Shown here one piece after another: positions 47,285-56,905 of a DNA stretch of 64,000 nucleotides. The notes under the pieces were generated by a model that was given only the letters and a program-made list of their open reading frames with translations, was not told the origin of the DNA and did no database searches. The DNA is from Roseateles subflavus (GTDB lineage: Bacteria; Pseudomonadota; Gammaproteobacteria; Burkholderiales; Burkholderiaceae_C): contig NZ_JASVDS010000005.1 of NCBI RefSeq assembly GCF_030285365.1, positions 290,017 to 354,016 on the forward strand, in the 5' to 3' direction. Within the stretch, counting starts at the first letter, position 1; each line of letters starts with the position of its first letter. The translations under genes and the position numbers were made by a program.

Positions 47285-48448
47285 GTGACACCGGGACTGC
47301 GCCGTTTCTTCGCCAGCGAATCCGCGGGCGGCATCGTGCTTGCCATCGCCGCCATGCTGGCGCTCGTCATCAGCAATTCGCCCTGGGCCGGTGCCTACGA
47401 GGCCTTCAATGCGCTGCCCGGGGAGGTCCGCATCGGCGGGGACTGGCTGGTGCTGAAGAAGCCGCTGCTGGTCTGGGTCAATGACCTCTGGATGGCGATC
47501 TTCTTCTTCCTCGTGGGGCTGGAGATCAAGCGCGAGTTCGTCATCGGCGAGCTCAAGACGCGGGCGCAGGCGGTGCTGCCGGCCGTGGCGGCGCTGGGCG
47601 GCATGGTCGTGCCGGCGCTGATCTACGCAGGCTTCAACCACGCCCACCGCGAGGCCCTGAACGGCTGGGCCATCCCGGCCGCCACGGACATCGCCTTCGC
47701 GCTGGGCATCGTGATGCTGCTGGGCTCGCGGGTGCCGGCCTCGCTGAAGGTCTTCCTCACCGCCGTGGCCATCATCGACGACCTGGGGGCCATCGTCGTG
47801 ATCGCGCTGTTCTATACGCAGCAGCTCTCGCTCACCATGCTGGCCGGGGCGGGCGGGGCGCTGTTCGTGCTGTGGCTGCTGAACCAGTGGGGGGTCAAGC
47901 GGGCGGACGTCTACGTGCTGGTGGGGCTGGTGATGTGGGTCTGCGTGCTCAAGTCCGGCGTGCATGCCACGCTGGCCGGCGTCGCCACGGCGCTCTTCAT
48001 CCCGATGGACGACGGCAAGGGCGGCTCGCCGGCCGAGCAGCTGGAGCATGGCCTGCATCCGTGGGTGGCCTTCCTGATCCTGCCGGTCTTCGCCTTCGCC
48101 AACGCCGGGGTGAGCCTGGCCGGCATCGGGCTGCAGGACCTGGCGCATCCCATCTCGCTGGGCATCGCGCTCGGGCTGCTGCTGGGCAAGGCGGCGGGCG
48201 TGTTCGGCAGCAGCTGGCTGCTGATCCGCCTGGGGCTGGCCGAGCGGCCCAGTGGCGCGAACTGGGGGCAGTTCTTCGGCGTGTGCGTGCTGTGCGGCAT
48301 CGGCTTCACGATGAGTCTCTTCATCGGCGGCCTGGCCTTCGCGGGCCTGGACGCGAGCTACGAGACGCACGTGAAGCTGGGCGTGCTGGGCGGCAGCCTG
48401 CTCTCCGGCGCGCTGGGCGCATGGATCCTGTCGCGGCCGGCGCGCTGA
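47285..48448 (+). CDS. nhaA: Na+/H+ antiporter NhaA
   Basis: A 387-residue inner-membrane exchanger of two protons for one sodium. About eleven helices; ion-site Asp pair in AIIDDLGAIVVI (about residues 161-172), PAATDIAFALGIVML (about 131-145) and GIGFTMSLFIGGLAF near 340 match NhaA. Length agrees with E. coli NhaA (388). GTG start preceded by a perfect AGGAGG. It is the second sodium/proton antiporter in the window besides the CPA1-type one. Confidence 0.95.
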   Translation: MTPGLRRFFASESAGGIVLAIAAMLALVISNSPWAGAYEAFNALPGEVRIGGDWLVLKKPLLVWVNDLWMAIFFFLVGLEIKREFVIGELKTRAQAVLPAVAALGGMVVPALIYAGFNHAHREALNGWAIPAATDIAFALGIVMLLGSRVPASLKVFLTAVAIIDDLGAIVVIALFYTQQLSLTMLAGAGGALFVLWLLNQWGVKRADVYVLVGLVMWVCVLKSGVHATLAGVATALFIPMDDGKGGSPAEQLEHGLHPWVAFLILPVFAFANAGVSLAGIGLQDLAHPISLGIALGLLLGKAAGVFGSSWLLIRLGLAERPSGANWGQFFGVCVLCGIGFTMSLFIGGLAFAGLDASYETHVKLGVLGGSLLSGALGAWILSRPAR

Positions 48449-48468
48449 GCGGCCACGGTGCCGGCATG

Positions 48469-48492
48469 AAAAAGGGGCCCCGCGGGGCCCCT
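48469..48492 (-). terminator. hairpin terminator between nhaA and the UPF0114 gene
   Basis: A self-complementary AAGGGGCCCC-GC-GGGGCCCCTT stem; the T-run lies on the minus strand (plus-strand A-run 48469-48473), so it mainly serves the UPF0114 gene and may also halt nhaA transcription. Confidence 0.8.
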
Positions 48493-48509
48493 TGCTGCGT
48501 CTGCGGCGC

Positions 48510-49151
48510 TCAGTGCCGCTCGCCCGGATGCGCCCCATGCGCACTGGACAGCAGCTTGTCCGTGTAGGCGATCGCCATGGCGGACAGCAGGAAGGCGATG
48601 TGGATCAGCGTCTGCCACATCAGCGTCTTCTCGCTGTAGTTGTCGGCGTTGATGAAGGTCTTGAGCAGGTGGATGGACGAGATCCCGATGATGGCGGTGG
48701 CCAGCTTCACCTTGAGCACCGAGGCATTCACATGGCTGAGCCATTCGGGCTGGTCCGGGTGGCCTTCCAGATTCATGCGGGAGACGAAGGTCTCGTAGCC
48801 GCCCACGATCACCATGATCAGCAGGTTGGAGATCATCACGACGTCGATCAGACCCAGCACGACCAGCATGATGATGGTCTCGTTGAGCTTGGCGATGGGC
48901 TCGTAGCCGATGACGGCGCCGCCGGCATCCTTGATGGCCGCGGCCTTGTAGCCGATGCTCTTCACCAGCGTGATGAGCGCCTCCTGGTGGCCGAAGGCGG
49001 CCTCGATCAGGTGCACCAGCTCCGTCCAGAACTGGAAGACGTAGACCGCCTGCGCCAGGATCAGGCCGAGGTACAGCGGCAGCTGCAGCCAGCGGCTGCC
49101 GAACATGAGGGCGGGCAGGGGGCCCAGTTTTCGATTCATTTGGGAACTCAT
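48510..49151 (-). CDS. UPF0114/TIGR00645 membrane protein
   Basis: A 213-residue protein with four predicted membrane helices, in the UPF0114 (YqhA) family: [20 protein letters not shown] (about 19-38), [20 protein letters not shown] (about 91-110) and [15 protein letters not shown] (about 113-127). The function is unknown. A terminator lies after it, and a second in-frame Met is at residue 5. Confidence 0.88.
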   Translation of the reverse strand: MSSQMNRKLGPLPALMFGSRWLQLPLYLGLILAQAVYVFQFWTELVHLIEAAFGHQEALITLVKSIGYKAAAIKDAGGAVIGYEPIAKLNETIIMLVVLGLIDVVMISNLLIMVIVGGYETFVSRMNLEGHPDQPEWLSHVNASVLKVKLATAIIGISSIHLLKTFINADNYSEKTLMWQTLIHIAFLLSAMAIAYTDKLLSSAHGAHPGERH

Positions 49152-49367
49152 TGGTAACTTCCAGGTGGGATCGGCGCCGATTCTAGTGAGACGATCGCGG
49201 GCGCATTGTGAATCGAGCGGCCCTGCCGGACCCGCTGCCGGGGAGGGGCGGCGGCAGAATGCCCGAGAACACTTCTATAAGAGTCAGCGCGTCGTCAGTG
49301 ACGAAACGCACAGTTGGTGCAGCGCAAAAAACAGGATGCGCCTGCATCCGCCAAGGAGATCAGAGCC

Positions 49368-51338
49368 ATGAGCAATCAGCAGGAGACAACGCTGTACTAC
49401 CCCAACGAGGCGAGCGCGAAGTCGGCGCACGTCGCCGGCATGGCGGCCTACGAGGCCCTGTGCAAGGAAGCCGAGACGGACTACGCCGGCTACTGGGCCC
49501 GCCTGGCCCGTGAGCTGATCACCTGGAAGACGCCCTTCACCCGGACCCTGGACGACAGCCAGGCGCCGTTCTTCAAGTGGTTCGAGGACGGCACGCTGAA
49601 CGTCTCCTACAACTGCCTGGACCGCAACATCGAGCGCGGCCTGGGCGACAAGACCGCCCTGATCTTCGAGGCCGACGACGGCACCGTGACCCGCGTGAGC
49701 TACCGCGAGCTGCTGGCCCAGGTCTCGCAGCTGGCCAATGCGCTGAAGGCGCGGGGCGTGAAGAAGGGCGATCGAGTCGTCATCTACATGCCGATGTCGG
49801 TGGAGGGCGTGGCCGCCATGCAGGCCTGCGCGCGCATCGGCGCCACGCACTCGGTGGTGTTCGGCGGCTTCTCGGCGCAGTCCCTGCGCGACCGCGTCCA
49901 GGACGCCGGCGCCGTCTTGCTGATCACCGCCGATGAGCAGGTCCGCGGCGGCAAGCACCTGCCGCTGAAGTCCATTGTCGACGAGGCCCTGGCGGATCAG
50001 AGCTGCCCCACGCTGAAGGACGTGATCGTCTACAAGCGCACCGGCGGCGCCATCGGCTGGACGGCCGGGCGCGACCAGTGGCTGCACGAGGTGCTGGACG
50101 GCCAGTCCACGCAGTGCGAGCCCGAGTGGGTCGGCGCCGAGCACCCGCTCTTCCTGCTCTACACCTCCGGCTCCACCGGCAAGCCCAAGGGCGTACAGCA
50201 CAGCAGCGGCGGCTACCTGCTGCATGCCGCGCTGACCACCAAGTGGACCTTCGACCTCAAGCCGGACGACATCTTCTGGTGCACGGCCGACATCGGCTGG
50301 GTCACCGGCCACACGTACATCACCTACGGCCCGTTGGCGCTGGGCGGCACGGAGATCGTCTTCGAGGGCGTGCCCACCTTCCCGGACGCCGGCCGCTTCT
50401 GGCAGATGATCCAGAAGCACAAGGTCAGCATCTTCTACACGGCGCCGACGGCCATCCGCTCGCTCATCAAGGCGGCCGAGACCAACGAGGCCGTGCACCC
50501 GAAGCAGTACGACCTCAGCAGCCTGCGCCTGCTGGGCTCGGTGGGCGAGCCCATCAACCCGGCCGCCTGGGAGTGGTACCACCAGCATGTGGGCGGCGGC
50601 CGCTGCCCCATCGTGGACACCTTCTGGCAGACCGAGACCGGCGGCCACATGATCACCCCGCTGCCGGGCGTCACGCCGCTGGTGCCGGGCTCCTGCACCT
50701 TGCCGTTCCCGGGCATCCAGGCCGCCATCGTCGACGAGCTCGGCAATGACGTGCCCAACGGCCAGGGCGGCATCCTGGTCGTCAAGAAGCCGTGGCCTTC
50801 GATGATCCGCACCATCTGGGGCGACGCCGACCGCTTCGTGAAGAGCTACTACCCGCAGGAGCTCAAGGGCTACTACCTGGCGGGCGATGGCGCCATCCGC
50901 GATGCCAAGACCGGCTACTTCACCATCACCGGCCGCATCGACGACGTGCTGAACGTCTCGGGCCACCGCATGGGCACGATGGAGATCGAGTCCGCGCTGG
51001 TGAGTTGCACCGAGCTCGTGGCTGAAGCCGCGGTGGTGGGGCGTCCGGACGACACGACCGGCGAGGCCATCTGCGCCTTCGTGGTCCTGAAGCGTCCCCG
51101 CCCGACCGGCGAGGAGGCCAAGAAGATCGCCAATGAGCTGCGCAACTGGGTGGCCAAGGAGATCGGCCCGATCGCCAAGCCCAAGGACATCCGCTTCGGC
51201 GACAACCTGCCCAAGACCCGTTCCGGCAAGATCATGCGCCGCCTGCTGCGCTCCGTCGCCAAGGGCGAGGCGGTCACGCAGGACACCAGCACGCTGGAGA
51301 ACCCGGCCATCCTGGATCAGCTGGCGCAGACCAACTGA
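49368..51338 (+). CDS. acs: acetyl-CoA synthetase
   Basis: A 656-residue AMP-forming acetate-CoA ligase that activates acetate through acetyl-AMP. Adenylate-forming motifs: [18 protein letters not shown] (about 264-281), [16 protein letters not shown] (about 417-432), and the C-terminal lid with [13 protein letters not shown] whose Lys (about residue 620) is the one usually acetylated. [19 protein letters not shown] and the conserved ISS-like [21 protein letters not shown]-terminal part are intact. AAGGAGAT precedes the ATG. A terminator follows. This enzyme, with the CoA-transferase upstream, points to acetate and short-chain acid use. Confidence 0.95.
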   Translation: MSNQQETTLYYPNEASAKSAHVAGMAAYEALCKEAETDYAGYWARLARELITWKTPFTRTLDDSQAPFFKWFEDGTLNVSYNCLDRNIERGLGDKTALIFEADDGTVTRVSYRELLAQVSQLANALKARGVKKGDRVVIYMPMSVEGVAAMQACARIGATHSVVFGGFSAQSLRDRVQDAGAVLLITADEQVRGGKHLPLKSIVDEALADQSCPTLKDVIVYKRTGGAIGWTAGRDQWLHEVLDGQSTQCEPEWVGAEHPLFLLYTSGSTGKPKGVQHSSGGYLLHAALTTKWTFDLKPDDIFWCTADIGWVTGHTYITYGPLALGGTEIVFEGVPTFPDAGRFWQMIQKHKVSIFYTAPTAIRSLIKAAETNEAVHPKQYDLSSLRLLGSVGEPINPAAWEWYHQHVGGGRCPIVDTFWQTETGGHMITPLPGVTPLVPGSCTLPFPGIQAAIVDELGNDVPNGQGGILVVKKPWPSMIRTIWGDADRFVKSYYPQELKGYYLAGDGAIRDAKTGYFTITGRIDDVLNVSGHRMGTMEIESALVSCTELVAEAAVVGRPDDTTGEAICAFVVLKRPRPTGEEAKKIANELRNWVAKEIGPIAKPKDIRFGDNLPKTRSGKIMRRLLRSVAKGEAVTQDTSTLENPAILDQLAQTN

Positions 51339-51358
51339 GTGCCGCGCGGCGGCATCCT

Positions 51359-51386
51359 CAAGGCCCGCGATTGCGGGCCTTTTTTA
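51359..51386 (+). terminator. intrinsic terminator after acs
   Basis: AAGGCCCGC-GATT-GCGGGCCTT stem-loop followed directly by a T-run, 21 bases past the acs stop. Confidence 0.9.
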
Positions 51387-51462
51387 TGGGCAGGTGATGG
51401 AGGGGTGCTGGGTGCTGGGTGCTGGGGGGGCGGGTGCGGGGAGTGATGCGAAGGTTGGCGCG

Positions 51463-51700
51463 GCCCGGCCTCAGCCCCGCCCGCGCCCGGGCTTCGTGTG
51501 GGGCGGCCGGCCCGGCGGACCGGCTCCCCTGCGGTGCGCGGGGTGCGGCGCGGGCGCGTCACTCACTCCATTCGCTGCGCTCATTGCGCTCGGACTACGC
51601 GCCCAGTCAGATGACAAAGCGCGCTGCGCGCGCGCTCCACACCCCTGCGCGCCTCGGTACCCCACCAGGCGCCCGGGCGCGGGCGGGGCTGAGGCCGGGC
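51463..51700. repeat. 238-bp element with perfect 30-bp inverted repeats
   Basis: The 30 bases at 51463-51492 are the exact reverse complement of 51671-51700; the core GCCCGGCCTCAGCCCC is visible at the left end and GGGGCTGAGGCCGGGC at the right. Complementarity continues weakly inwards. The 178-base interior has no gene. It resembles a miniature inverted-repeat element, but no target duplication or transposase gene is visible, and it could instead be a long stem-loop. Confidence 0.7.
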
Positions 51701-52080
51701 GAGGCAGCGAGCATGGCGTCGAACCGTCTCAGCGATGAAGGAATGCACCCGCTGCACCGCAGCCACGTCCTCTCGAACAACGATCTCTGGCCTGCCAGTT
51801 CCCCACCAGGCGCGCCTCCGCACCTGAGACTGCAAAGGACACTGGGCCCTGTACCGATCCACAACGTCCGCGCCCGCGAAAAGAAAAGGCCCGCTGTACG
51901 GCAGCCGGGCCCTCTCCGAGAGCGTTTTCTGACCTGGCAGTCTCCCACCAGGCGCGTCTTCGCACCTGAGACTGCAAAAGACATTGGGCCCTGCACCGAT
52001 CCCCATAACCCGCGCCCACAAAAAGAAAAGGCCCGCTGCGCAGCAGCCGGGCCTTTTCGCTCAGCACGCGGCTCGCAGAT
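51661..52080. repeat. three diverged direct repeats of about 141 bp
   Basis: CCCACCAGG recurs at 51661, 51802 and 51944, i.e. 141 and 142 bases apart. Units 2 and 3 share CGCACCTGAGACTGC (51819 and 51961), GGGCCCTG and the terminator-like AAAAGGCCCGCTG; unit 1 shares only the beginning and end. Each of units 2 and 3 ends with a GC-rich hairpin that on the minus strand is followed by a T-rich run, so the array lies downstream of the cytochrome c gene as repeated terminators. No gene is supported here. Confidence 0.65.
52027..52057 (-). terminator. hairpin terminator downstream of cytochrome c
   Basis: On the minus strand AAGGCCCGGCTGCTG pairs with the CAGCGGGCCTT arm around a short loop, followed by a T-rich stretch. 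This is the terminator copy of repeat unit 3. Between it and the cytochrome gene lies a G/C tract ending in a seven-G run (52080-52140) that looks like the intergenic tract common in this order. Confidence 0.6.
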
Positions 52081-52143
52081 CCGGCTTTGCCGGGCTGCCG
52101 AGCCGGCCCCCTGGGGGGCGCGCGCAGCGCGTAGGGGGGGACC

Positions 52144-52449
52144 TTACTTGACGGTCAGGACCCACTTCGCCAGCGTCTCGGCCTCGGCGGGCGTCACGGC
52201 ATTGGCGGGCATGGGCACGGGGCCCCACACGCCGGAGCCGCCCTTGATGATCTTCTCGGACAGCTTCTTCACGGCATCCTTGTCCTTGGCGTACTTGGCA
52301 GCCACGTCCTTGTAGGCCGGGCCGACGAGCTTCTTGTCCAGGGCGTGGCAGGTCATGCAGTTCTTCTTCTGCGCCAGCTCCTGGTTGGCAAAGGCGGGGG
52401 CAGCGAAGACGGCGGCCAGGGCGGCGACGGCGATCAGCGTGGACTTCAT
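52144..52449 (-). CDS. small monohaem cytochrome c (c551/c552 type)
   Basis: A 101-residue periplasmic electron carrier. A signal peptide of about 21 residues ends AAPAFA; the haem site is CMTCH (Cys31, Cys34, His35), and the distal ligand is Met80 in GPVPMPANAV. Size and motif fit class I cytochrome c-551/c-552 that feed terminal oxidases or nitrite reductases. GAGAGGAACCC precedes the ATG. The gene is divergent from the Trp-rich protein gene and followed by the repeated terminators. Confidence 0.92.
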   Translation of the reverse strand: MKSTLIAVAALAAVFAAPAFANQELAQKKNCMTCHALDKKLVGPAYKDVAAKYAKDKDAVKKLSEKIIKGGSGVWGPVPMPANAVTPAEAETLAKWVLTVK

Positions 52450-52612
52450 GGGTTCCTCTCGAAACAAGCGTCAGGGATGGGGGCATGGTCCTGGGCTCAA
52501 ACTGCTCTACAGTGAGAGGCAGAACCGGCGCGGCCCATTCTACGGGCCGCGGTCCCACGCGGCAGGTGAGCCCTTCTTGCGTGGGGTCAAAGACAAAGAA
52601 AGGAATCCATCC

Positions 52613-52858
52613 ATGTGGCTTGTGGGACTGGGCTTGATATTGGCGCTCCTGAAGCTGGGCGACATCGGCTTCGTGGCCGGCTGGAGCTGGGTCGTGGTGC
52701 TCAGCCCCTTCGCCTTGGCAGTGGTGTGGTGGATCTGGGCGGACGGCTCGGGCTACACGCAGCGCCGCGCCATGGACCGCCTCGAGGACCGCCAGCGCAA
52801 GCGGCGCCAGCGCACCATGGAAGCCCTCGGACGCGACAAGCCGGGCCAGCGACACTGA
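52613..52858 (+). CDS. small Trp-rich membrane protein (TIGR04438 type)
   Basis: An 81-residue protein of the small Trp-rich family known in Burkholderiales. Two hydrophobic segments (about 2-14 and 18-42) with Trp in WLVG, WSWVVVL and VVWWIWADG, then a basic helix QRRAMDRLEDRQRKRRQRTM. The molecular function is unknown. AAAGGAATCC precedes the ATG. A shared terminator lies after the gene. Confidence 0.85.
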   Translation: MWLVGLGLILALLKLGDIGFVAGWSWVVVLSPFALAVVWWIWADGSGYTQRRAMDRLEDRQRKRRQRTMEALGRDKPGQRH

Positions 52859-52883
52859 GTCGCCGCCGCGGCGCATGCCCATG

Positions 52884-52919
52884 AAAAAAGCCCTGACGGC
52901 GTCGGCCGGCAGGGCTTTT
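52884..52919. terminator. bidirectional terminator between Trp-rich gene and ilvD
   Basis: AAAAAAGCCCTG ... CAGGGCTTTT: a 6-bp GCCCTG stem flanked by an A-run on one side and a T-run on the other, thus functional in both directions between the convergent genes. Confidence 0.8.
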
Positions 52920-52954
52920 GCACGTCGGGGCCGCCGGGCCCCGCACCGCAGGGA

Positions 52955-54634
52955 TCAGTCGAACTTGTCGAGCACGGCGCCGGCACTGGCGCTGGAGGCG
53001 TTGCGGGCGAACTTGGCCAGCACGCCACGGGTGTAGCGCGGTGCGGGCTGCGTCCAGGCTGCGCGGCGGCGGGCCAGCTCGTCGTCGTCCACATGCAGCT
53101 GCAGCAGCAGCTGGTGGGCGTCGATGGTGATGCGGTCGCCTTCGTGCACGAGCGCGATCGTGCCGCCTTCGTAGGCCTCGGGCGCCACATGGCCGACCAC
53201 CATGCCCCAGGTACCGCCCGAGAAGCGGCCGTCGGTGATGAGGCCCACGCTCTCGCCCAGGCCCTGGCCGATCAGTGCGCCGGTGGGCGCCAGCATCTCG
53301 GGCATGCCGGGGCCGCCCTTGGGGCCGAGGTAGCGCAGCACCATGACGTCGCCCGCCTTGATCTGGCCGGCCATGATGGCGGCCAACGCGGACTGCTCGT
53401 CGTCAAACACCCGGGCCGGGCCGGTGATGACGGGGTTCTTCAGGCCGGTGATCTTGGCCACGGCCCCTTCGGGCGAGAGATTGCCCTTGAGGATGGCCAG
53501 GTGGCCCTCGGCGTACAGCGGGTCTCGCACGGGGCGGATGACGTCCTGGTCGGGCGAGAGCTCCGGCACGTCGGCCAGGTTCTCGGCCACGGTCTTGCCG
53601 GTGATGGTCATGGCATCGCCGTGGATCATGCCGTGCTTGAGCAGCTCCTTCATCACCGCGGGGATGCCGCCGGCGCGGTGCAGGTCGATGGCGAGGTACT
53701 GGCCGCTGGGTTTGAGATTGCACAGCACGGGCACCTTCTTGCGCATGCGCTCGAAGTCGTCGATCGTCCACGCCACCTCGGCGGCGTGGGCGATGGCCAG
53801 GTAGTGCAGCACGGCGTTGGTCGAGCCGCCGGTGGCCAGGATCACGGCGACGGCGTTCTCGATGGCCTTCTTCGTGACGATGTCCCGCGGCTTGAGGTCC
53901 TTCTTGACGGCCTCGACCATCACCGCCGCCGCCTTCTTCACGCTCTCCACGACCTCCTCTTCCACGTTGGCCATGGTGGAGGAGTAGGGCAGGCTCATGC
54001 CCAGCGCCTCGAAGGAGGAGCTCATGGTGTTGGCGGTGTACATGCCACCGCAGGAGCCGCTGCCGGGGATGGCGCGCTTCTCGATCTCGCAGAAGTCCCG
54101 CTCGTCCATCTTGCCGGCGGAGAACTGCCCCACGGCCTCGAAGACGCTGACGATGTTGAGGTCCTGGCCCTTGTACTTGCCCGGCAGGATGGTGCCGCCA
54201 TAGACGTACAGCGAGGGCACGTTGGCGCGCAGCATGCCCATCATGCCGCCGGGCATGTTCTTGTCGCAGCCACCGATGACGATGACGCCGTCCATCCACT
54301 GGCCGCCCACGCAGGTCTCGACGCAGTCGGAGATGACCTCGCGCGAGACGAGGCTGTACTTCATGCCCTCGGTGCCCATGGCCATGCCGTCGCTGATGGT
54401 GGGCGTGCCGAAGATCTGCGGGTTGGCGCCGGCGGCCTTGAGGCCCTCGACGGCGGCGTCGGCCAGGCGCTGCAGGCCGCTGTTGCACGGCGTGATCGTG
54501 GAGTGCCCGTTGGCCACGCCGATCATGGGCTTGCCGAAGTCCTCCTCCTTGTAGCCCAGGCCGTAGTACATGGAGCGGTTGGGCGCGCGGGCCACGCCCT
54601 CGGTGATGTTCTTGGAGCGGCGGTTGTAGCTCAT
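52955..54634 (-). CDS. ilvD: dihydroxy-acid dehydratase
   Basis: A 559-residue iron-sulfur enzyme of isoleucine and valine biosynthesis that converts 2,3-dihydroxy-isovalerate/methylvalerate to the keto acid. Cluster ligands are Cys50 ([13 protein letters not shown]), Cys123 ([11 protein letters not shown]) and Cys195 ([15 protein letters not shown]). C-terminal [20 protein letters not shown] is also present. Length agrees with the IlvD family (about 555-620). Divergent LysR regulator gene across 130 bases with a 7-bp-arm palindrome. Confidence 0.95.
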   Translation of the reverse strand: MSYNRRSKNITEGVARAPNRSMYYGLGYKEEDFGKPMIGVANGHSTITPCNSGLQRLADAAVEGLKAAGANPQIFGTPTISDGMAMGTEGMKYSLVSREVISDCVETCVGGQWMDGVIVIGGCDKNMPGGMMGMLRANVPSLYVYGGTILPGKYKGQDLNIVSVFEAVGQFSAGKMDERDFCEIEKRAIPGSGSCGGMYTANTMSSSFEALGMSLPYSSTMANVEEEVVESVKKAAAVMVEAVKKDLKPRDIVTKKAIENAVAVILATGGSTNAVLHYLAIAHAAEVAWTIDDFERMRKKVPVLCNLKPSGQYLAIDLHRAGGIPAVMKELLKHGMIHGDAMTITGKTVAENLADVPELSPDQDVIRPVRDPLYAEGHLAILKGNLSPEGAVAKITGLKNPVITGPARVFDDEQSALAAIMAGQIKAGDVMVLRYLGPKGGPGMPEMLAPTGALIGQGLGESVGLITDGRFSGGTWGMVVGHVAPEAYEGGTIALVHEGDRITIDAHQLLLQLHVDDDELARRRAAWTQPAPRYTRGVLAKFARNASSASAGAVLDKFD

Positions 54635-54720
54635 GGGGTCTCCGTCAGGGATGGGCGCGGTCGCGCCGGAAGCTGCCGGCAGTATGCGCAGGAGGGGATA
54701 TCGTGTCCAATATATATCCC

Positions 54721-54740
54721 GCCATGATTTGATTCATGGC
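54721..54740. promoter_or_regulatory. palindromic site between ilvD and the LysR gene
   Basis: GCCATGA (54721-54727) and TCATGGC (54734-54740) form an exact inverted repeat with a 6-base spacer, overlapping an AT-rich stretch (54709-54719) that may contain the promoter. Position between divergent genes suggests a LysR operator. It lies close to the LysR gene start, compatible with autoregulation. Confidence 0.5.
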
Positions 54741-54764
54741 ATGTATCACAGGAAGGACCCCGCC

Positions 54765-55655
54765 ATGATCGAGCTTCGCACCTGGCGCCAGTTCAGCGTG
54801 CTGGCCCAGGAGCTGCACTACGGGCGCGCCGCGCAGCGCCTGCACATGACGCAGCCGCCGCTGAGCCTGGCCATGCAGAAGCTGGAGCAGGCGCTGGGCG
54901 TGGTGCTGTTCGAGCGCAACCGGCGCGGGGTGCGCCTGAGCGCGGCCGGCGCGGCGCTCCTGCCGCAGGCCGAGGCGCTGCTCGCGCAGGCGGAGGCGCT
55001 GCCCGAACTGGCGCGCGCGGCGGCGGCGGGCATCCGCGGGCAGCTGCGCCTGGGCTTTGTCTCGACGGTGGGCTACGGCGAGATGCCGGCCTGGCTGCGC
55101 CAGTTTCGGGAGCGCTTCCCCGAGGTCGCCCTGCAGCTGCGCGAGGCGACGCTGGACGTGCAGCTCCAGGCCTTCGAGCGGGGCGAGCTGGACGCCGGCT
55201 TCGTGATCCACGCGCCGGGCGCCGCGCCGGCGGGCTTCGAGTCCCTGGGCCTGGCCGAGGAGCCCATGGTGCTGGCCCATGCAGACGGCGTGCGCGGCGC
55301 CGCGCCCAAGGCCCTGCTGGACGCGCCGCTGATCATCTTCCCCCGGGAGATCGCCCCCTCGCTGCACGATGCGGTGCTGGGCTTCTACGCGGCGCAGGGG
55401 CGGCGGGTGCAGATCGCGCAGGAGGCCATCCAGATGCAGACCATCGTCAACCTGGTGTCCTCGGGCATGGGCGTCGCCTGGGTGCCGCGCTCGGTGATGG
55501 CGCTGCAGCGGGCGGGGGTGAGCTACCGGGCGCTGCGCATGCCGGGCTTGCCGCGCTGCGAGACGCGCCTGATCTGGCGCGCCCCGGCGGCGCCGGTGGT
55601 CGAGGGCTTTGTGGCGCACGTGCGTCAGGCGCTGCGCGGGCCGGCGGTCGGCTGA
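54765..55655 (+). CDS. LysR-family transcriptional regulator
   Basis: 296 residues. Winged HTH at about 1-60: LRTWRQFSVLAQELHYGRAA, RLHMTQPPLSLAMQKLEQAL, and the wing FERNRRGVRLSAAG. The effector-binding domain (about 90-295) starts LRLGFVSTVGYGEMPAWL. ATG at 54765 with GGAAGGA is preferred; an in-frame ATG lies at 54741. The divergent neighbour ilvD is the most likely target; the effector is unknown. Confidence 0.9.
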   Translation: MIELRTWRQFSVLAQELHYGRAAQRLHMTQPPLSLAMQKLEQALGVVLFERNRRGVRLSAAGAALLPQAEALLAQAEALPELARAAAAGIRGQLRLGFVSTVGYGEMPAWLRQFRERFPEVALQLREATLDVQLQAFERGELDAGFVIHAPGAAPAGFESLGLAEEPMVLAHADGVRGAAPKALLDAPLIIFPREIAPSLHDAVLGFYAAQGRRVQIAQEAIQMQTIVNLVSSGMGVAWVPRSVMALQRAGVSYRALRMPGLPRCETRLIWRAPAAPVVEGFVAHVRQALRGPAVG

Positions 55656-55824
55656 GGCCGTCGCCGGGACTGCGCATCGCCCCGGCCTGCCTGGACTGCC
55701 GGAAGTCATGCCGCACTGCACGGCAGAATGCGCGGCCAGGGCGCAGATCGCCCGCGCGGCACCTGGCGGTCAACGGATGCCGCCGGGCTTCGTTGAACGC
55801 CGACCACCCTCGCGAGGAGACCCC

Positions 55825-56835
55825 ATGACCCGATTCACGCCCCGCCCCCTGAGGCCACTGCTGATGCTGTCGGCCGCGCTGGCGCTCAGTGCGCACGCGC
55901 AAGCCGCCGTCTTCAAGGATCCCGCGATGCAGCAGGCGCTGGAGGCGGACCAGGACGAGGAGCTGCTGGCGCTGGCCCGCGCCCGGCTCAAGACCGATGC
56001 GACCGATCCCCAGGGGTTGGCCGCCACGGCGCTGGTGGGGATGCAGGACGCTGACGCCGCGAAGCTGGAGGCCCATGCGCTGTCGCTGCAGCAGTGCGTG
56101 GAACGGCACCCACGCGCCGCCGTCTGCCATTTCGTGCTCGGGCAGGTGCTCGGCTCGCAGGCCATGAGCGGCGGCATGATGAAGGCGATGACGCTCACGG
56201 GCCGCATCAAGGAGTCCTTCCAGAAGGCGCTGGCCCTGGAGCCGCAGTCCTACGAGGCGCGCGACGCCCTGCAGCAGTTCTACCTGATGGCCCCGGGCAT
56301 CGCCGGGGGCTCGACCAGCAAGGCCCGCGCCCTGGCCGACGAGGTGCGGGAGAGCCAGCCCGAGCAGGCGCAGCTGCTGCGCGCCCGGCTGCTGCACAAC
56401 GATGGCGATACAGCGGGCGCCGAGCGCGAGATCAATGCCTTCACGCCGGGCCGCGATGTGGCGCTGAACAAGGCCTGGGTGCAGGCCTGGCTGGCCCTGG
56501 GCCTGTCCTATCTGCAGGACAAGCAGCCGGGCAAGGCGCGTGCCTGGCTGGAGCCGCTGACGAAGACGCAGCCGCAGTCGGCCTACGGCTTCTTCGGCCT
56601 GGCCCGTGTGGCCGCCGCCGAGCAGCGCTGGGACGAATCCGCCCGGGCCTTCGAGCAGGCGCGGGGCCTGGAGGGCGCGAGGGCGCTGCCGATCGACTAC
56701 CGCCTCGGGCTCATGCTGCAGACCAAGGGCGACAAGGCCCAGGCGAAGGCCGCGCTGGAACGCTATCTGGCCGGCAAGTCTCCCAGCCGGCGTCTGGCGG
56801 AGGACGCCCGCAAGCGCCTGGCCGAGCTGGGTTGA
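55825..56835 (+). CDS. exported TPR-like protein, paralogue A
   Basis: 336 residues with an N-terminal signal (LLMLSAALALSAHAQA, cleavage about residue 27). The rest is helical with tetratricopeptide-like helix pairs, most clearly near the C-terminus (QPQSAYGFFGLARVAAAEQR, then GDKAQAKAALERYLAG). It shares a plan with the next gene: AAVFKDPAMQQ vs AAVFSDPALQN, CVERHP vs CVERQP, and LTGRIKESFQKAL vs LNGRIREQLQRAF. GAGGAGA precedes the ATG. Function is unknown; the pair arose by tandem duplication. Confidence 0.78.
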   Translation: MTRFTPRPLRPLLMLSAALALSAHAQAAVFKDPAMQQALEADQDEELLALARARLKTDATDPQGLAATALVGMQDADAAKLEAHALSLQQCVERHPRAAVCHFVLGQVLGSQAMSGGMMKAMTLTGRIKESFQKALALEPQSYEARDALQQFYLMAPGIAGGSTSKARALADEVRESQPEQAQLLRARLLHNDGDTAGAEREINAFTPGRDVALNKAWVQAWLALGLSYLQDKQPGKARAWLEPLTKTQPQSAYGFFGLARVAAAEQRWDESARAFEQARGLEGARALPIDYRLGLMLQTKGDKAQAKAALERYLAGKSPSRRLAEDARKRLAELG

Positions 56836-56905
56836 GGCGGGATGCGGGCGCGGCGCAAGGCAGGGCCGTGGGCAGGGCTTCGCCGCTGGCCTTAGCATCA
56901 CGCCC

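Noticed and set aside
51463..51700. Insertion sequence
   Set aside because: Inverted repeats are perfect, but there is no transposase gene and no target duplication visible; kept as an element of unknown type.
51419..52315. Several long frames in the 51.4-52.3 kb region on both strands
   Set aside because: They run through the inverted and direct repeats and have Arg/Pro/Gly-rich composition without motifs.
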